DNA from: Parvularcula sp964556115
GTDB taxonomy: Bacteria; Pseudomonadota; Alphaproteobacteria; Caulobacterales; Parvularculaceae
Length of the DNA: 64,000 nucleotides
Reading direction: 5' to 3'
Assembly: GCA_964556115.1 (NCBI GenBank)
Contig: CAZKVC010000002.1
Coordinates: forward strand, 62,001 to 126,000
The notes under the pieces: generated by a model
What the model was told of the DNA's origin: nothing
The model's database searches: none
Seen by the model: the letters and a program-made list of their open reading frames with translations, nothing else
Made by a program: the position numbers and the translations under genes
Shown: in pieces, positions 25,143 through 33,236 of the stretch
Position numbering within the stretch: position 1 is the first letter of the stretch
Layout: each line of letters starts with the position of its first letter

Positions 25143-25172
25143 TCCAAAATCCGACCTGACCTTTTGGACAGG
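25143..25172 (+). promoter_or_regulatory. Inverted repeat and shared element upstream of the H-NOX gene
   Basis: TCCAAAA (25143-25149) and TTTTGGA (25162-25168) form a perfect 7-bp inverted repeat with a 12-base spacer. Its spacer holds GACCTGACC, the complement of GGTCAGGTC, which also occurs before the DUF4402 gene. CCTTTTGGACAGG (25160-25172) matches CCTTTTGGTCAGG at 27464-27476 in 12 of 13 bases. It lies about 75 bases upstream of the H-NOX start. Operator role is inferred. Confidence 0.35.
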
Positions 25173-25246
25173 GCGCCGAGCCGTGTGGGCAGTGGTTCAC
25201 TGGCCCAGTCTGCGCTTTACTGGACCGTCGTCAAAGGAAAGAAGCG

Positions 25247-25846
25247 ATGAAGGGTATCATCATGCGGTCCTTCGTCGACTTCGTCGAAGAGACATATGGA
25301 CCGCAACTGGCCGATATCGTCTTGTCCCTCGACGATCTCTCCGCGAAGGGGGCCTACACGAATGTCGGCTACTACCCGGCGTCGGATTTCGTTGCGATGG
25401 CGACCGCCGTCTCGGAGACGACGGACACGCCGTTCGCGCGCCTGATCTTCGATTTCGGACGGGATCTCTACCTTCGCCTTCATCAGCGTCACACCGAGAT
25501 GCTGCTTACCTATTCTTCGCCGATCGAGATGCTCGCATCGCTGGAGAGCGTGATCCATGTCGAGGTCCGCAAGCTCTACACCGACACGGAGCTTCCGCGG
25601 TTCGAAGTCAAAGCCCGGGACGCAAACCGTTCGCTGACCCTGCTTTACCGCTCGTCCCGTCCCTTCGCCGACCTTGCCGAAGGGCTGATCGCCGGCTGCC
25701 TCGATCAATTCGGTTTAGCCGATCATTCATCCGTCGAACGTCATGATGTCCGGACCGATGGCACCGAGGCGCTCTTCACCGTCTCGGTGAATGAGCGAGA
25801 GGTAGCCGACCAGCATGAACGAGGAACTTGCCCGCCTTCAGCGTAA
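25247..25846 (+). CDS. H-NOX (heme NO/O2-binding) sensor protein
   Basis: Soluble gas sensor that binds NO (sometimes O2) through ferrous heme and controls a partner kinase. Its 199 residues contain the proximal heme ligand His104 (SVIHVEVRKLY), Pro117 and the YxSxR heme-propionate motif Tyr134-Ser136-Arg138 (YRSSR), with the usual N-terminal MKGIIMRSFVDFVEETYG. Start ATG 25247 follows AAAGGAAAG. The last 32 bases overlap the histidine-kinase gene in another frame, the classical arrangement for an H-NOX/H-NOX-associated kinase pair. Confidence 0.93.
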   Translation: MKGIIMRSFVDFVEETYGPQLADIVLSLDDLSAKGAYTNVGYYPASDFVAMATAVSETTDTPFARLIFDFGRDLYLRLHQRHTEMLLTYSSPIEMLASLESVIHVEVRKLYTDTELPRFEVKARDANRSLTLLYRSSRPFADLAEGLIAGCLDQFGLADHSSVERHDVRTDGTEALFTVSVNEREVADQHERGTCPPSA

Positions 25847-27428
25847 GCTCGAACGCGAGCGGAGGGCACGTCTTGCGGCCGAAAGCCTCCTCGAAAGCAA
25901 ATCCGTTGAGCTCTACCATACGCTGGAACGCCTGCGGCTTGAGGTCACGAGGTCCCAGGCGCTAAGCGATGCGGCAGGCGCCGCGAAGGACGGCATCGCT
26001 CTCACCGATGCGGAGGGCTTCTTTACCTATATGAATGAGGCCCATGCGCAGCTCTTCGGTTACGAACCCGAAGAACTGAACGGCAAGGCGTGGTCGGTGC
26101 TCTACACGGAGGAGGTTGCAGCAGAACTCGGCGACGTCGCCATGCCTGTGGTCTTCGCTAAGGGCAGTTGGCGGGGGGATGCGACCGGGCTCGGCAAGAA
26201 CGGCGCGCCGGTCGACCAGGAGATCACGCTGACCGCCAGGCCGGACAATCAGGGTCTCATCTGCATCACTCGCGATGCACGTCCGCGCAAGGAGAAAGAA
26301 GCGCAGGCGAAGGAGCTGGAACGCCGCATGCGGATGAGCGAGCAGAGCATTGCGCTCCACCTCCTCAGCAACACCGTGGCCCACGACCTTGGCAATCTCG
26401 TCGCCATCATCGACGGCAATGCAGCGGTTCTGGAACATACCCTTGCTGACAGCGAAGCCCGCGAACGGGTCGGGCGGATCTGCATGGCCACCAATGCGGC
26501 CCGCGAAGTCCTGCAAAGCCTCGAGGGCGGCATCGATGACGATCTGATGGAGCAGCGCCGCGTCGATCTGGCCGCGTTCCTGCGCAACACCGCGGACCTT
26601 CTGGACGCCATCCGCCCGCGAGGTGTGGCGGTGTCGCTGAACCTTCCGCGCCAGGCGTTCTGTACAGTGAACGAAATCGCACTGTCCCGGGCCGTGCTGA
26701 ACATCGTCAAGAACGCTTTTGAGGCAATGGGCGAGCACGGCAGCGTTGAGGTTCGCCTGGTCGAAGGAGGGCGGTCCTCGGGCGACGACTGCCTGCAGAT
26801 CGGGCCGCCACTCAACGATGCTGCTTGGACGATCGAAATCGAAGACACAGGACCGGGATTCGAGGGCGATCTCGAAGGCTATTTCGAACCCTTTGCTTCG
26901 ACCAAGAAAGCCGGGCAGATGTCGGGCCTCGGCCTCCTTTCGGTTCGCGCCCTTGCGGAAAGCCGAGCAGCCAGTGTGGAGATCGCGACCCGGCCGGGCG
27001 AGGGGACGCTTTTCCGCATTCTCGTACCGCGCGCGCTTGCCGCCTTGGCAACCTGTCGCCGGACACGCTCACGGGGCGAGCCCAAGCGTATCCTTGTTGT
27101 CGAAGACGAGCAGGAGATCGGCGAGGCGATCCGTCACCGCCTGGAAGGTGCCGGCTACCGGGCGTCTCTTTTGACCGATCCGCGCCTCGCACTTCAGGTG
27201 CTGGAAGCGGGGACGACGTTCGACCTCGTCGTCACCGATCTCAACATGCCGCACCTGCCAGGCGACGGGCTGGCCCGTCAGGTGCGTCGTGGGCGGAGCG
27301 AACTACCCTTCCTCCTCATCTCGAGTCAGGCCGCGTTCCTCAATGCCGGAAACCTCTTCTCCGCGGTCGTGCGCAAGCCGGTGGACTACGCCGAGCTGCT
27401 CGGGAAGATCGAAGAGATCATCCTTTAA
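25815..27428 (+). CDS. H-NOX-associated hybrid histidine kinase (PAS-HK-REC)
   Basis: Cytoplasmic hybrid sensor kinase of 537 residues with no membrane helix. An N-terminal coiled coil (about 1-50) leads into a PAS domain (about 50-155), a phospho-acceptor His190 (NTVAHDLGNLVAII), a HATPase with N-box NIVKNAFEAM, G1 EDTGPGF and GLGLLSVR, then a C-terminal receiver (about 417-537) with Asp475 (DLVVTDLNMP) and Lys in VRKPVD. H-NOX proteins inhibit or activate such adjacent kinases when NO binds. The likely phosphate target is the LuxR-type regulator 4 kb downstream, by inference from gene order. The start overlaps the H-NOX gene. Confidence 0.92.
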   Translation: MNEELARLQRKLERERRARLAAESLLESKSVELYHTLERLRLEVTRSQALSDAAGAAKDGIALTDAEGFFTYMNEAHAQLFGYEPEELNGKAWSVLYTEEVAAELGDVAMPVVFAKGSWRGDATGLGKNGAPVDQEITLTARPDNQGLICITRDARPRKEKEAQAKELERRMRMSEQSIALHLLSNTVAHDLGNLVAIIDGNAAVLEHTLADSEARERVGRICMATNAAREVLQSLEGGIDDDLMEQRRVDLAAFLRNTADLLDAIRPRGVAVSLNLPRQAFCTVNEIALSRAVLNIVKNAFEAMGEHGSVEVRLVEGGRSSGDDCLQIGPPLNDAAWTIEIEDTGPGFEGDLEGYFEPFASTKKAGQMSGLGLLSVRALAESRAASVEIATRPGEGTLFRILVPRALAALATCRRTRSRGEPKRILVVEDEQEIGEAIRHRLEGAGYRASLLTDPRLALQVLEAGTTFDLVVTDLNMPHLPGDGLARQVRRGRSELPFLLISSQAAFLNAGNLFSAVVRKPVDYAELLGKIEEIIL

Positions 27429-27449
27429 CCACACCGGCCCTGTCCTTCC

Positions 27450-27517
27450 GGTCAGCTCTCAAGCCTTTTGGTCAGGTCTGTGCGCCAACCGGCGCGGCCG
27501 TGCCCCCGTTCGGTCAG
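27450..27517 (+). promoter_or_regulatory. Three phased GGTCAG repeats in the DUF4402 operon promoter
   Basis: GGTCAG occurs at 27450-27455, 27470-27475 and 27512-27517, spaced 20 and 42 bases apart, which is close to two and four DNA turns. The last copy sits near the -35 position relative to TATAAA at 27531. The middle copy is part of GGTCAGGTC, also found (as its complement) before the H-NOX gene. This looks like an activator-binding array; the LuxR-type regulator downstream is a natural candidate. Confidence 0.4.
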
Positions 27518-27530
27518 CCGAATGCGCATC

Positions 27531-27536
27531 TATAAA
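27531..27536 (+). promoter_or_regulatory. Probable -10 element of the DUF4402 operon
   Basis: TATAAA in an otherwise GC-rich region, 66 bases before the ATG. A hairpin with arms CGAAGC / GCTTCG lies in the leader (about 27556-27579), directly before the AAGGGGAAG ribosome site. Confidence 0.4.
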
Positions 27537-27601
27537 AATGTAATTGTCTTCTCAACGAAGCGGCAATCCCGCGGCTTCGCTTTCAAGGGGAAGACCTAAC
27601 C

Positions 27602-28090
27602 ATGCATAAGCTCATCGCCGCCGCCGCAGTCAGCGGCCTCGCACTCTTCGCCGGCGCACAGGCCGCCGACGTGACCTCCGAAGCCGGTGCCAAGATCGTG
27701 GCTCCGCTGCAGGTGGAGAACATCACCGCCCTCTACTTCGGCACCATCGCACCGAGCCTGACCCAGGCCGACGGCGTCCTGGTCGCGCCGGACGGCTCGA
27801 AAGAGTGCGGCCAAGCCCTGACCTGCCTCTCTGACGACCACACCGCTGCGGCGTTCCAGGTGTCGGGTGCGGACGGTTTCAGCTACACCATCGACCTTCC
27901 GAATGAAGCGATCATCCGTAACGCCAATGGCGACGACATGAAGATCGAGAACTTCGCGGGCTCCAAAGGCAACGGCACGCTCGCGAACGGCCAGGACGAC
28001 TTCACGGTCGGCGGCTACCTCAACGTCGCCGCCAACCAGCCCGAAGGCGACTACACGGGTACCTTCGTCGTCACCGTCGAATATCAGTAA
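27602..28090 (+). CDS. DUF4402 domain protein (candidate fibre/pilin subunit)
   Basis: A 162-residue exported protein with signal peptide MHKLIAAAAVSGLALFAGAQA. The mature part is a small beta-sandwich with the DUF4402 pattern LQVENITALYFGTIAP near the start, two Cys (KECGQALTC) that could form a disulfide, and GGYLNVAANQPEGDYTGTFVVTVEYQ at the end. The closing alternation ending VTVEYQ is typical of the family. DUF4402 proteins often stand beside chaperone/usher-like genes. A hairpin just downstream may keep this gene more highly expressed than the chaperone and usher genes, as for major subunits. Confidence 0.85.
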   Translation: MHKLIAAAAVSGLALFAGAQAADVTSEAGAKIVAPLQVENITALYFGTIAPSLTQADGVLVAPDGSKECGQALTCLSDDHTAAAFQVSGADGFSYTIDLPNEAIIRNANGDDMKIENFAGSKGNGTLANGQDDFTVGGYLNVAANQPEGDYTGTFVVTVEYQ

Positions 28091-28105
28091 GCAGAAGAGA
28101 TGCCG

Positions 28106-28134
28106 GGGGGCAGCTCGTCTGCCTGTCTGCCCCC
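28106..28134 (+). terminator. Attenuating hairpin between subunit and chaperone genes
   Basis: Perfect 8-bp stem GGGGGCAG / CTGCCCCC with a 13-base loop, 15 bases after the DUF4402 stop and 28 bases before the chaperone ATG. No T run follows. Such a hairpin can block most read-through or protect the upstream mRNA, giving more subunit than assembly factor. Confidence 0.5.
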
Positions 28135-28162
28135 TCGCGCTCTTTCAACAACGGAACAGAAC

Positions 28163-28981
28163 ATGCGCCTCTCCCATCGCTTTGCCGCTGCATTCCTCGC
28201 CTCGACGCTCCTCTCCGCGGAAGCCTCCGCAGAGCTCCTGATCGCCCCGACCCGCGTCGTGCTGGAGAAGGGCGAAAGGTCGGCCGAACTCGTTCTCGTC
28301 AATCGCAGTACCGAGGAAGCCGCTTACCGTATCTCACTCGAAAACAGGCGCATGCTGGAGAACGGCGCCCTGGAAGACGCTACCGAAGCGCGGGAGGGTG
28401 AGCTTTTCGCCGACGGCATCGTCCGCTATGCACCGCGCCGCCTCGCGCTGGAGCCCGGCGGTCGCCAGACGGTCAGGGTCAGCGCCTCAACCGCAGGCCT
28501 CGAACCCGGGGAATACCGAAGCCATCTGAGGGTCATGGCTGCACCGACAAGCGCGGGCCGACGGCTCGACGCGGCTGTCGATGACGCGCCAGGCGATGGT
28601 ATCTCCATCGACCTCATAGCCATTCGCTCACTGACGATCCCGGTGATCGTGAGGGTAGGAGAGCTGGACGCCGAGGTCTCGCTGGAGAGAGCCGGTCTCG
28701 GTGCGTCCCCCGAACAGTCCACATTGGTGGCCCGCCTTCGCCGCACCGGCGAGCGCTCGGTCTATGGTGACCTTCAGGTCTACTCCGACAACGCGGAGGA
28801 GCCGGTTCTCACGGCCCGGGGGATCGCAATCTACACACCGAATACGGAACGCGACGTCGTCCTGCCCATTCCCGCCGATCTGCAGCAGCGGCTTCGCGGG
28901 CAGCGGGTGCGCCTTGCCTATGTCTCGTCCGACCCGGAGGCCCCCGGCGTGATTGCCGAAACCATTACCATACTGAATTAA
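28163..28981 (+). CDS. PapD-like periplasmic fimbrial chaperone
   Basis: A 272-residue exported protein with signal peptide MRLSHRFAAAFLASTLLSAEASA. The N-terminal Ig-like domain starts LLIAPTRVVLEKGERSAELVLVNRSTEEAAYRI and carries IVRYAPRRLALEPGGRQTVRV, the classical chaperone G1-strand region (about residues 90-115). A second beta domain follows. It is more divergent than classical PapD. ATG 28163 begins the signal peptide. Lies between a DUF4402 subunit and an usher-like protein, which supports a subunit-chaperone role. Confidence 0.82.
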   Translation: MRLSHRFAAAFLASTLLSAEASAELLIAPTRVVLEKGERSAELVLVNRSTEEAAYRISLENRRMLENGALEDATEAREGELFADGIVRYAPRRLALEPGGRQTVRVSASTAGLEPGEYRSHLRVMAAPTSAGRRLDAAVDDAPGDGISIDLIAIRSLTIPVIVRVGELDAEVSLERAGLGASPEQSTLVARLRRTGERSVYGDLQVYSDNAEEPVLTARGIAIYTPNTERDVVLPIPADLQQRLRGQRVRLAYVSSDPEAPGVIAETITILN

Positions 28982-29003
28982 CGGTTGCCTTGGGAGAGGC
29001 AAG

Positions 29004-31658
29004 ATGTGCCGGAGCCTCTGCATCCTTCTCGCTGTCCTGGCGAATATGCAGGCGGCTTCGGCACAAGACCCTTTCGACCTGCTGTTCGGCGACGAACAGC
29101 GGATGGATGTCTCTGCCGAACAGGGACCGGGTCAGGACGATCTCCTGCTTCTCTCCCTTCGTCTTGACCAGATCAGGTTCGAGGGCGATGTCCCGGCCTT
29201 TCGAACCCCCGGCGGAATATGCGTCGATGCGGCTGCGCTGGTGGAGGTCATAGACGCCCCGGTCGAGGTTGGCGCGCGCGGGATGGAAGGCTGGTTCCTG
29301 ACGCCTGACCGGACTCTGACATTCGATCTGGATAGGGATGACTTTACCATTGGTAAGCGGACGATTGGCCGAAAGCCTGACGATGCGTTCGCGATGGAAA
29401 CGGGCCTCTGCCTCGACCTCGATCTCGCAGGGCGCCTTTTCGCGGCCGAGCTGCAGTTCGTTCAAGCGGACCTTGCCATCGACATCACGCCGGACGAGAC
29501 CTGGCCGATCGAAGTCAAGCTTGCGCGGGAGAAGATGCGGGCTAAGCTCATCGATCCGCAGAAAGCCTATCTCGATTTCGAGCCGCTCGAGAACCCGACC
29601 CGTTGGTTGAGCTGGCCCACCGCCGATATTTCGCTGGAAGGGATCGCCTCGCGCTCGGACGCGCGTCCCCTGACTGGCGGCGCGGTCCTCGTAGGCGACC
29701 TTGCTCATATGACGGCGCGTCTCCAGACGGTGACCGACGAGAACGACCGGCGCAGTTTCAGATCGACCCTTTCGCGTACTGACGGTCCGGTCCGCATGGC
29801 TTTGGGGGACGTAGCCCTGCCGCCTTCAGCGCTGATCGGCCGCCCGCAACTGGGCCGGGGTTTTCTCGCCGGAAGCCACGATGCCGTCGGCGGTGCGGAC
29901 ATCCTCGGCGCGCAGGAGATCAGGGGTCCTCTTCCGGAAGGGTGGGAGGCCGAGTTGCACGACGAGCAGGGTTTGCGGGCCTTCGTCACCGAAGCCGATG
30001 GCAATGGCGACTACGTTTTTCAGGCGGTCTCCCTTCGTCCGGGATACAACCGTCTGACCGTGAAACTCTTCGGCCCGCATGGGGAGACAAGCGAGCGTCC
30101 TCTACGGATCTTTCTCGGCAAGGAACTGAACCCCGAAAACGAGGTGCGCTGGGATTTGGCGGCCGTGGAAGCAGGCAGAGGTGTTGCAGGTACGCAGTCG
30201 GGGGATCCTCAGCTGATCGCCCGCGGCCGCGTCAGCTACGGCATCAGCGAGAACGCAACGATCGGCATCGAGGCGAATGTGGCCGAACATCAGGACGCTC
30301 TCTTGGCGTCGACCTTCATTTTCAGCGCTGCAGGTGCCCTGACCCAAACGCGTCTGGCATGGAACGAGGAAGGTGAGCGCGCCTTTGAGACCGGCATGCA
30401 GGGCCGTATCGGCGACAGGCACAGTCTTGCCCTTCGGTACCTTGATGGCGGGGGCATTGAGAACGACGTTCTTGGTACGGGTCCTGAGCATCTTGGCCGG
30501 CTCGCAAGCTTCCGGCTGGAAGGGCCCATCGCGCTGGGCGGCTACCGTCTGCCCGCTGCCCTTGCCGGTAGCCATGAAAGCCGCGCGGGCGGGCTGGAGC
30601 GTTCCTTCCTCGCCTTTTCGGCAAGCGGCAGGATCGGTCGCGCCACCTTACGGAAAAGCCTCCGCTATGAACGCGCCGTGTCGTCAGATGCACGGTCGAC
30701 GGATGCCGCCAGCGGCAGCCTCCTTCTGGGCGGGAAGGTTTTCGGTCAGCGCCTGCGGGGGCAGGTCGGTTACCGGTGCGAGGAGCAGTGCCGTCTGGGA
30801 AACGTCACCACCTCCCTGCAGACCCGATTGCGGTCCGATATCGTCGTCAGCGGATCAGTTGGTTATGACCGGGAAGCGGGCTCTCCCGGCTTCAGTTTGC
30901 TGGCGGCGAAGGATATTGGCCAGGCAAGTCTTGCCTTCAATATCGGGCATGATCCGCAGCGGGGATGGGCGGCAGGTTTTGGCCTCCGCTTCTCCCTCTT
31001 CCGCGACCCCGGCGGAGGTATCAGGATCGGCCCCGCCGGGATGAGCGATACTGCCACGCTCCTGCCGCGGGTCTTCGAGGATATCGACGAGGATGGTCGC
31101 TACGGTGCGAACGATCTTCCGTTGGCGGATTCTTCCTTTCTCGTCAGCGGGGCCGTTCGCTCTGCCGTGACCGACGGAGGCGGGATCGCGACGATCGACC
31201 GGCTTCCGTCCGGGCGCGTAGCACAGTTGGAGATCGCCCGGGCGAGCCTGCCGGACCCTTTCCTCAAGCCAAGCCGAACCGGGCATTCGGTCCGGTTGCG
31301 CCCGGGCCAGATCCTGAGCGTGGACTTACCGGTTCAGCAGACCGGGGAGGCGGACCTCGTTGTCCTTCTTCAGAAGGGTGACCTCAAACTTCCGATCGCC
31401 GGTTTGTCGGTCGAGGCCAGGCTTGGCGACGGCACAGTCGTGGGGCGCGCCCGCACGAGCTACGACGGTTCGGCCTACTTCTCCGACCTGCCGCTGAAGC
31501 CGCTCTCATTCGGGCTTGCCGAAGCTGAACTCTCAAAGTTCGGTACAGCCGCCGAGCCTGCGCTGGCGACCTTGTCCCGCAGCGAGCCTTATGCGTCGAA
31601 CCTCGTCCTGACGATCAGGTCGCAGAAAAACGAGGCGGATGCGCCAACGGGATATTAG
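29004..31658 (+). CDS. Usher-like outer-membrane protein, non-classical
   Basis: An 884-residue exported protein. After the signal peptide (MCRSLCILLAVLANMQAASA) comes an N-terminal domain (about 40-160) with ICVDAAALVEVIDAPVEV and GWFLTPDRTLTFDL. A beta-sandwich follows at about 315-370 (GWEAELHDEQGLRAFVTEADG, SLRPGYNRLTVKLFGP), then about 280 residues of alternating beta strands suited to an outer-membrane barrel (about 400-680). C-terminal domains include VFEDIDEDGRYGANDLPL, an SdrD/carboxypeptidase-regulatory-like repeat, and DGTVVGRARTSYDGSAYF. Classical PapC signatures are not obvious. I infer an usher or secretion pore from order and fold pattern. Start follows GGGAGAGGC. Confidence 0.7.
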   Translation: MCRSLCILLAVLANMQAASAQDPFDLLFGDEQRMDVSAEQGPGQDDLLLLSLRLDQIRFEGDVPAFRTPGGICVDAAALVEVIDAPVEVGARGMEGWFLTPDRTLTFDLDRDDFTIGKRTIGRKPDDAFAMETGLCLDLDLAGRLFAAELQFVQADLAIDITPDETWPIEVKLAREKMRAKLIDPQKAYLDFEPLENPTRWLSWPTADISLEGIASRSDARPLTGGAVLVGDLAHMTARLQTVTDENDRRSFRSTLSRTDGPVRMALGDVALPPSALIGRPQLGRGFLAGSHDAVGGADILGAQEIRGPLPEGWEAELHDEQGLRAFVTEADGNGDYVFQAVSLRPGYNRLTVKLFGPHGETSERPLRIFLGKELNPENEVRWDLAAVEAGRGVAGTQSGDPQLIARGRVSYGISENATIGIEANVAEHQDALLASTFIFSAAGALTQTRLAWNEEGERAFETGMQGRIGDRHSLALRYLDGGGIENDVLGTGPEHLGRLASFRLEGPIALGGYRLPAALAGSHESRAGGLERSFLAFSASGRIGRATLRKSLRYERAVSSDARSTDAASGSLLLGGKVFGQRLRGQVGYRCEEQCRLGNVTTSLQTRLRSDIVVSGSVGYDREAGSPGFSLLAAKDIGQASLAFNIGHDPQRGWAAGFGLRFSLFRDPGGGIRIGPAGMSDTATLLPRVFEDIDEDGRYGANDLPLADSSFLVSGAVRSAVTDGGGIATIDRLPSGRVAQLEIARASLPDPFLKPSRTGHSVRLRPGQILSVDLPVQQTGEADLVVLLQKGDLKLPIAGLSVEARLGDGTVVGRARTSYDGSAYFSDLPLKPLSFGLAEAELSKFGTAAEPALATLSRSEPYASNLVLTIRSQKNEADAPTGY

Positions 31659-31707
31659 GATTGCCGGCCCCAAGCTCGGCCTTTGAATGCTGAAGGACAC
31701 AAAGGCC

Positions 31708-32307
31708 ATGCGGGTCCTCCTCGCCGACGACCACGATCTCGTCCGGGACGCGATAGGCTCCCTCCTACGCCAGGCGGACCCCGATATCGACGTCGTCACG
31801 GCGGAGGACCTGACGAAGAGCCTGGAGCTGTGCCGCACCGAAGAGCGCTTCGACATCATCATTCTTGACCTCAACATGCCCGGCATGGACGGCCTTTCCG
31901 GGGCGCGGCGCATGGTGGAGGTCGCCAGGGCCCCGGTCATGCTGATGTCGGGGCAGGCGAGGCGGACCGATGTGGCAGCCGCATTGGAGCTGGGTGTAGC
32001 CGGCTTCGTGCCGAAGACCCTTGCAGGCCGGGCCCTCATCAATGCCGTTCGGCTGGTCGCGTCGGGCGAAACCTATGTTCCGACATCGTTCATGCAGGCG
32101 AAGGACGAGAATGAAGGCGAACTCACCCAGCGCGAGCGGCAGGTCCTGGGACAACTCCGGCACGGTGCGCCCAACAAGGAAATCGCCCGCATTCTCGGTA
32201 TCACCGAGACCACGGTGAAGCTGCATCTGCGTAATATTGCGGACAAGCTCGGCGCCAAGAACCGGCTCGAAATCGCAATCAAGGCGATCGACGCCGGGCT
32301 GATCTAG
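31708..32307 (+). CDS. NarL/FixJ (LuxR-type HTH) response regulator
   Basis: A 199-residue transcription regulator. The receiver has acidic residues ADD (6-8), phospho-acceptor Asp54 (IILDLNMPGMDG) and Lys in VPKTLAG. The C-terminal LuxR HTH (about 133-195) reads LTQRERQVLGQLRHGAPNKEIARILGITETTVKLHLRNI. ATG 31708 has AAGGAC upstream and begins the conserved MRVLLADDHD; an in-frame ATG at 31687 has no ribosome site. It follows the usher-like gene by 50 bases and is probably in the same operon, making it the likely output of the H-NOX kinase. Confidence 0.92.
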   Translation: MRVLLADDHDLVRDAIGSLLRQADPDIDVVTAEDLTKSLELCRTEERFDIIILDLNMPGMDGLSGARRMVEVARAPVMLMSGQARRTDVAAALELGVAGFVPKTLAGRALINAVRLVASGETYVPTSFMQAKDENEGELTQRERQVLGQLRHGAPNKEIARILGITETTVKLHLRNIADKLGAKNRLEIAIKAIDAGLI

Positions 32308-32330
32308 GGTCCGGCAGGCAGGCAAGAAAA

Positions 32331-32356
32331 AAGGCAGCGCCCGGGGGCGCCGCCTT
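32331..32356. terminator. Terminator after the response-regulator gene
   Basis: Stem AAGGC-GCGCCC / GGGCGC-GCCTT with one mismatch, preceded by AAAAAA and followed by CTTC. It lies between convergent genes. Confidence 0.65.
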
Positions 32357-32381
32357 CTTCAGATGCATTTCGCGTTGGCCG

Positions 32382-32639
32382 TTAAGTGCGGCTGCTGCGG
32401 CTCTTGATCGCTCGCGCAATCGCAATCAGCAAACATGCGCCCAGAATGCCGGCGATCAGGTAGCCGATAATTCCGCCCAGGCTGATGCCGACGAGGCTGA
32501 GAAGCAGGTTCGCAGTAAGAGCGCCGGCGATGCCGAGCAGGATGTTGGCCAGCAGGCCCATGTTCGACTTCATGATGCGCTCGGCAATCCAGCCAGCAAT
32601 CGCACCAACAATGATAGCTGTCAGAAGACCAACTTGCAT
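32382..32639 (-). CDS. GlsB/YeaQ/YmgE family membrane protein
   Basis: An 85-residue stress-associated inner-membrane protein with three Gly-rich helices (LLTAIIVGAIAGWIAERIM; LLANILLGIAGALTANLLL; GIIGYLIAGILGACLLIAIA). The sequence matches the family in length and in the motif IxGxxAGWIAxxIM. Its biochemical role is unknown in the family. Confidence 0.88.
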   Translation of the reverse strand: MQVGLLTAIIVGAIAGWIAERIMKSNMGLLANILLGIAGALTANLLLSLVGISLGGIIGYLIAGILGACLLIAIARAIKSRSSRT

Positions 32640-32739
32640 GGTGTGTTCCTTTCCCGTCCGCCGCCCATCGCAGCGGGTTCAGAATCAGAACAGCGTGAGG
32701 GGGAACCCTGTTCGACACCTCGCGCTTCTGTGTAAAAAT

Positions 32740-33231
32740 TCATGCAGTATCGGTGGAAGGCGTGGGCGGTGCTCCTGCGGCTTCGACCAGCAGCGTGGTG
32801 CCTTCAGAGCCTGTGACCCGGACGGACTGACCGAAGACAACCTTCTGATCTGAAGGGGTTCTGGCCGACCAGTCGGTGTCGCCGAGCCGGATACGCCCAG
32901 TCCCGTCTTCAAACGCGGTGAGCGCTCTGCCGGTCTGGCCGATGCGGCTATCGGCGGAATTGAAGCTGCGCTGGTCCTCGCCCTCCTCCCCGCCGTCGCG
33001 CTTCACACCCAGGGCCCTGGCGGCATAGGCGAGAACCACGGACAGGGTCGCGAAGAGGATCCATTCCCTGAAACGCCCCTCGAGAATGGGCGAGCGGGAG
33101 ACGAAGGCGACCAGCACCGCGGCGGCCGCGGGCCAGAGAAGGGTGAAGGTGCCGGTCAGGACCTCGAGCAGCAGGAGGAAGCCGCCAAGGCAGAGCCATG
33201 CCCAGAAGGGCGGATCGAGAAGCAGCTCCAT
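32740..33231 (-). CDS. NfeD-family membrane protein
   Basis: A 163-residue protein with two to three N-terminal helices (FWAWLCLGGFLLLLEVLTG; FTLLWPAAAAVLVAFV; WILFATLSVVLAYAARAL) and a C-terminal OB-fold (about 95-150: IGQTGRALTAFEDGTGRIRLGDTDWSAR). NfeD partners SPFH/stomatin proteins in membrane microdomains. A GTG at 33240 overlaps the upstream stop as GTGA, but ATG 33231 is better spaced from GGAAGGGA. It is the second gene of the SPFH-NfeD operon. Confidence 0.87.
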   Translation of the reverse strand: MELLLDPPFWAWLCLGGFLLLLEVLTGTFTLLWPAAAAVLVAFVSRSPILEGRFREWILFATLSVVLAYAARALGVKRDGGEEGEDQRSFNSADSRIGQTGRALTAFEDGTGRIRLGDTDWSARTPSDQKVVFGQSVRVTGSEGTTLLVEAAGAPPTPSTDTA

Positions 33232-33236
33232 CGCGG

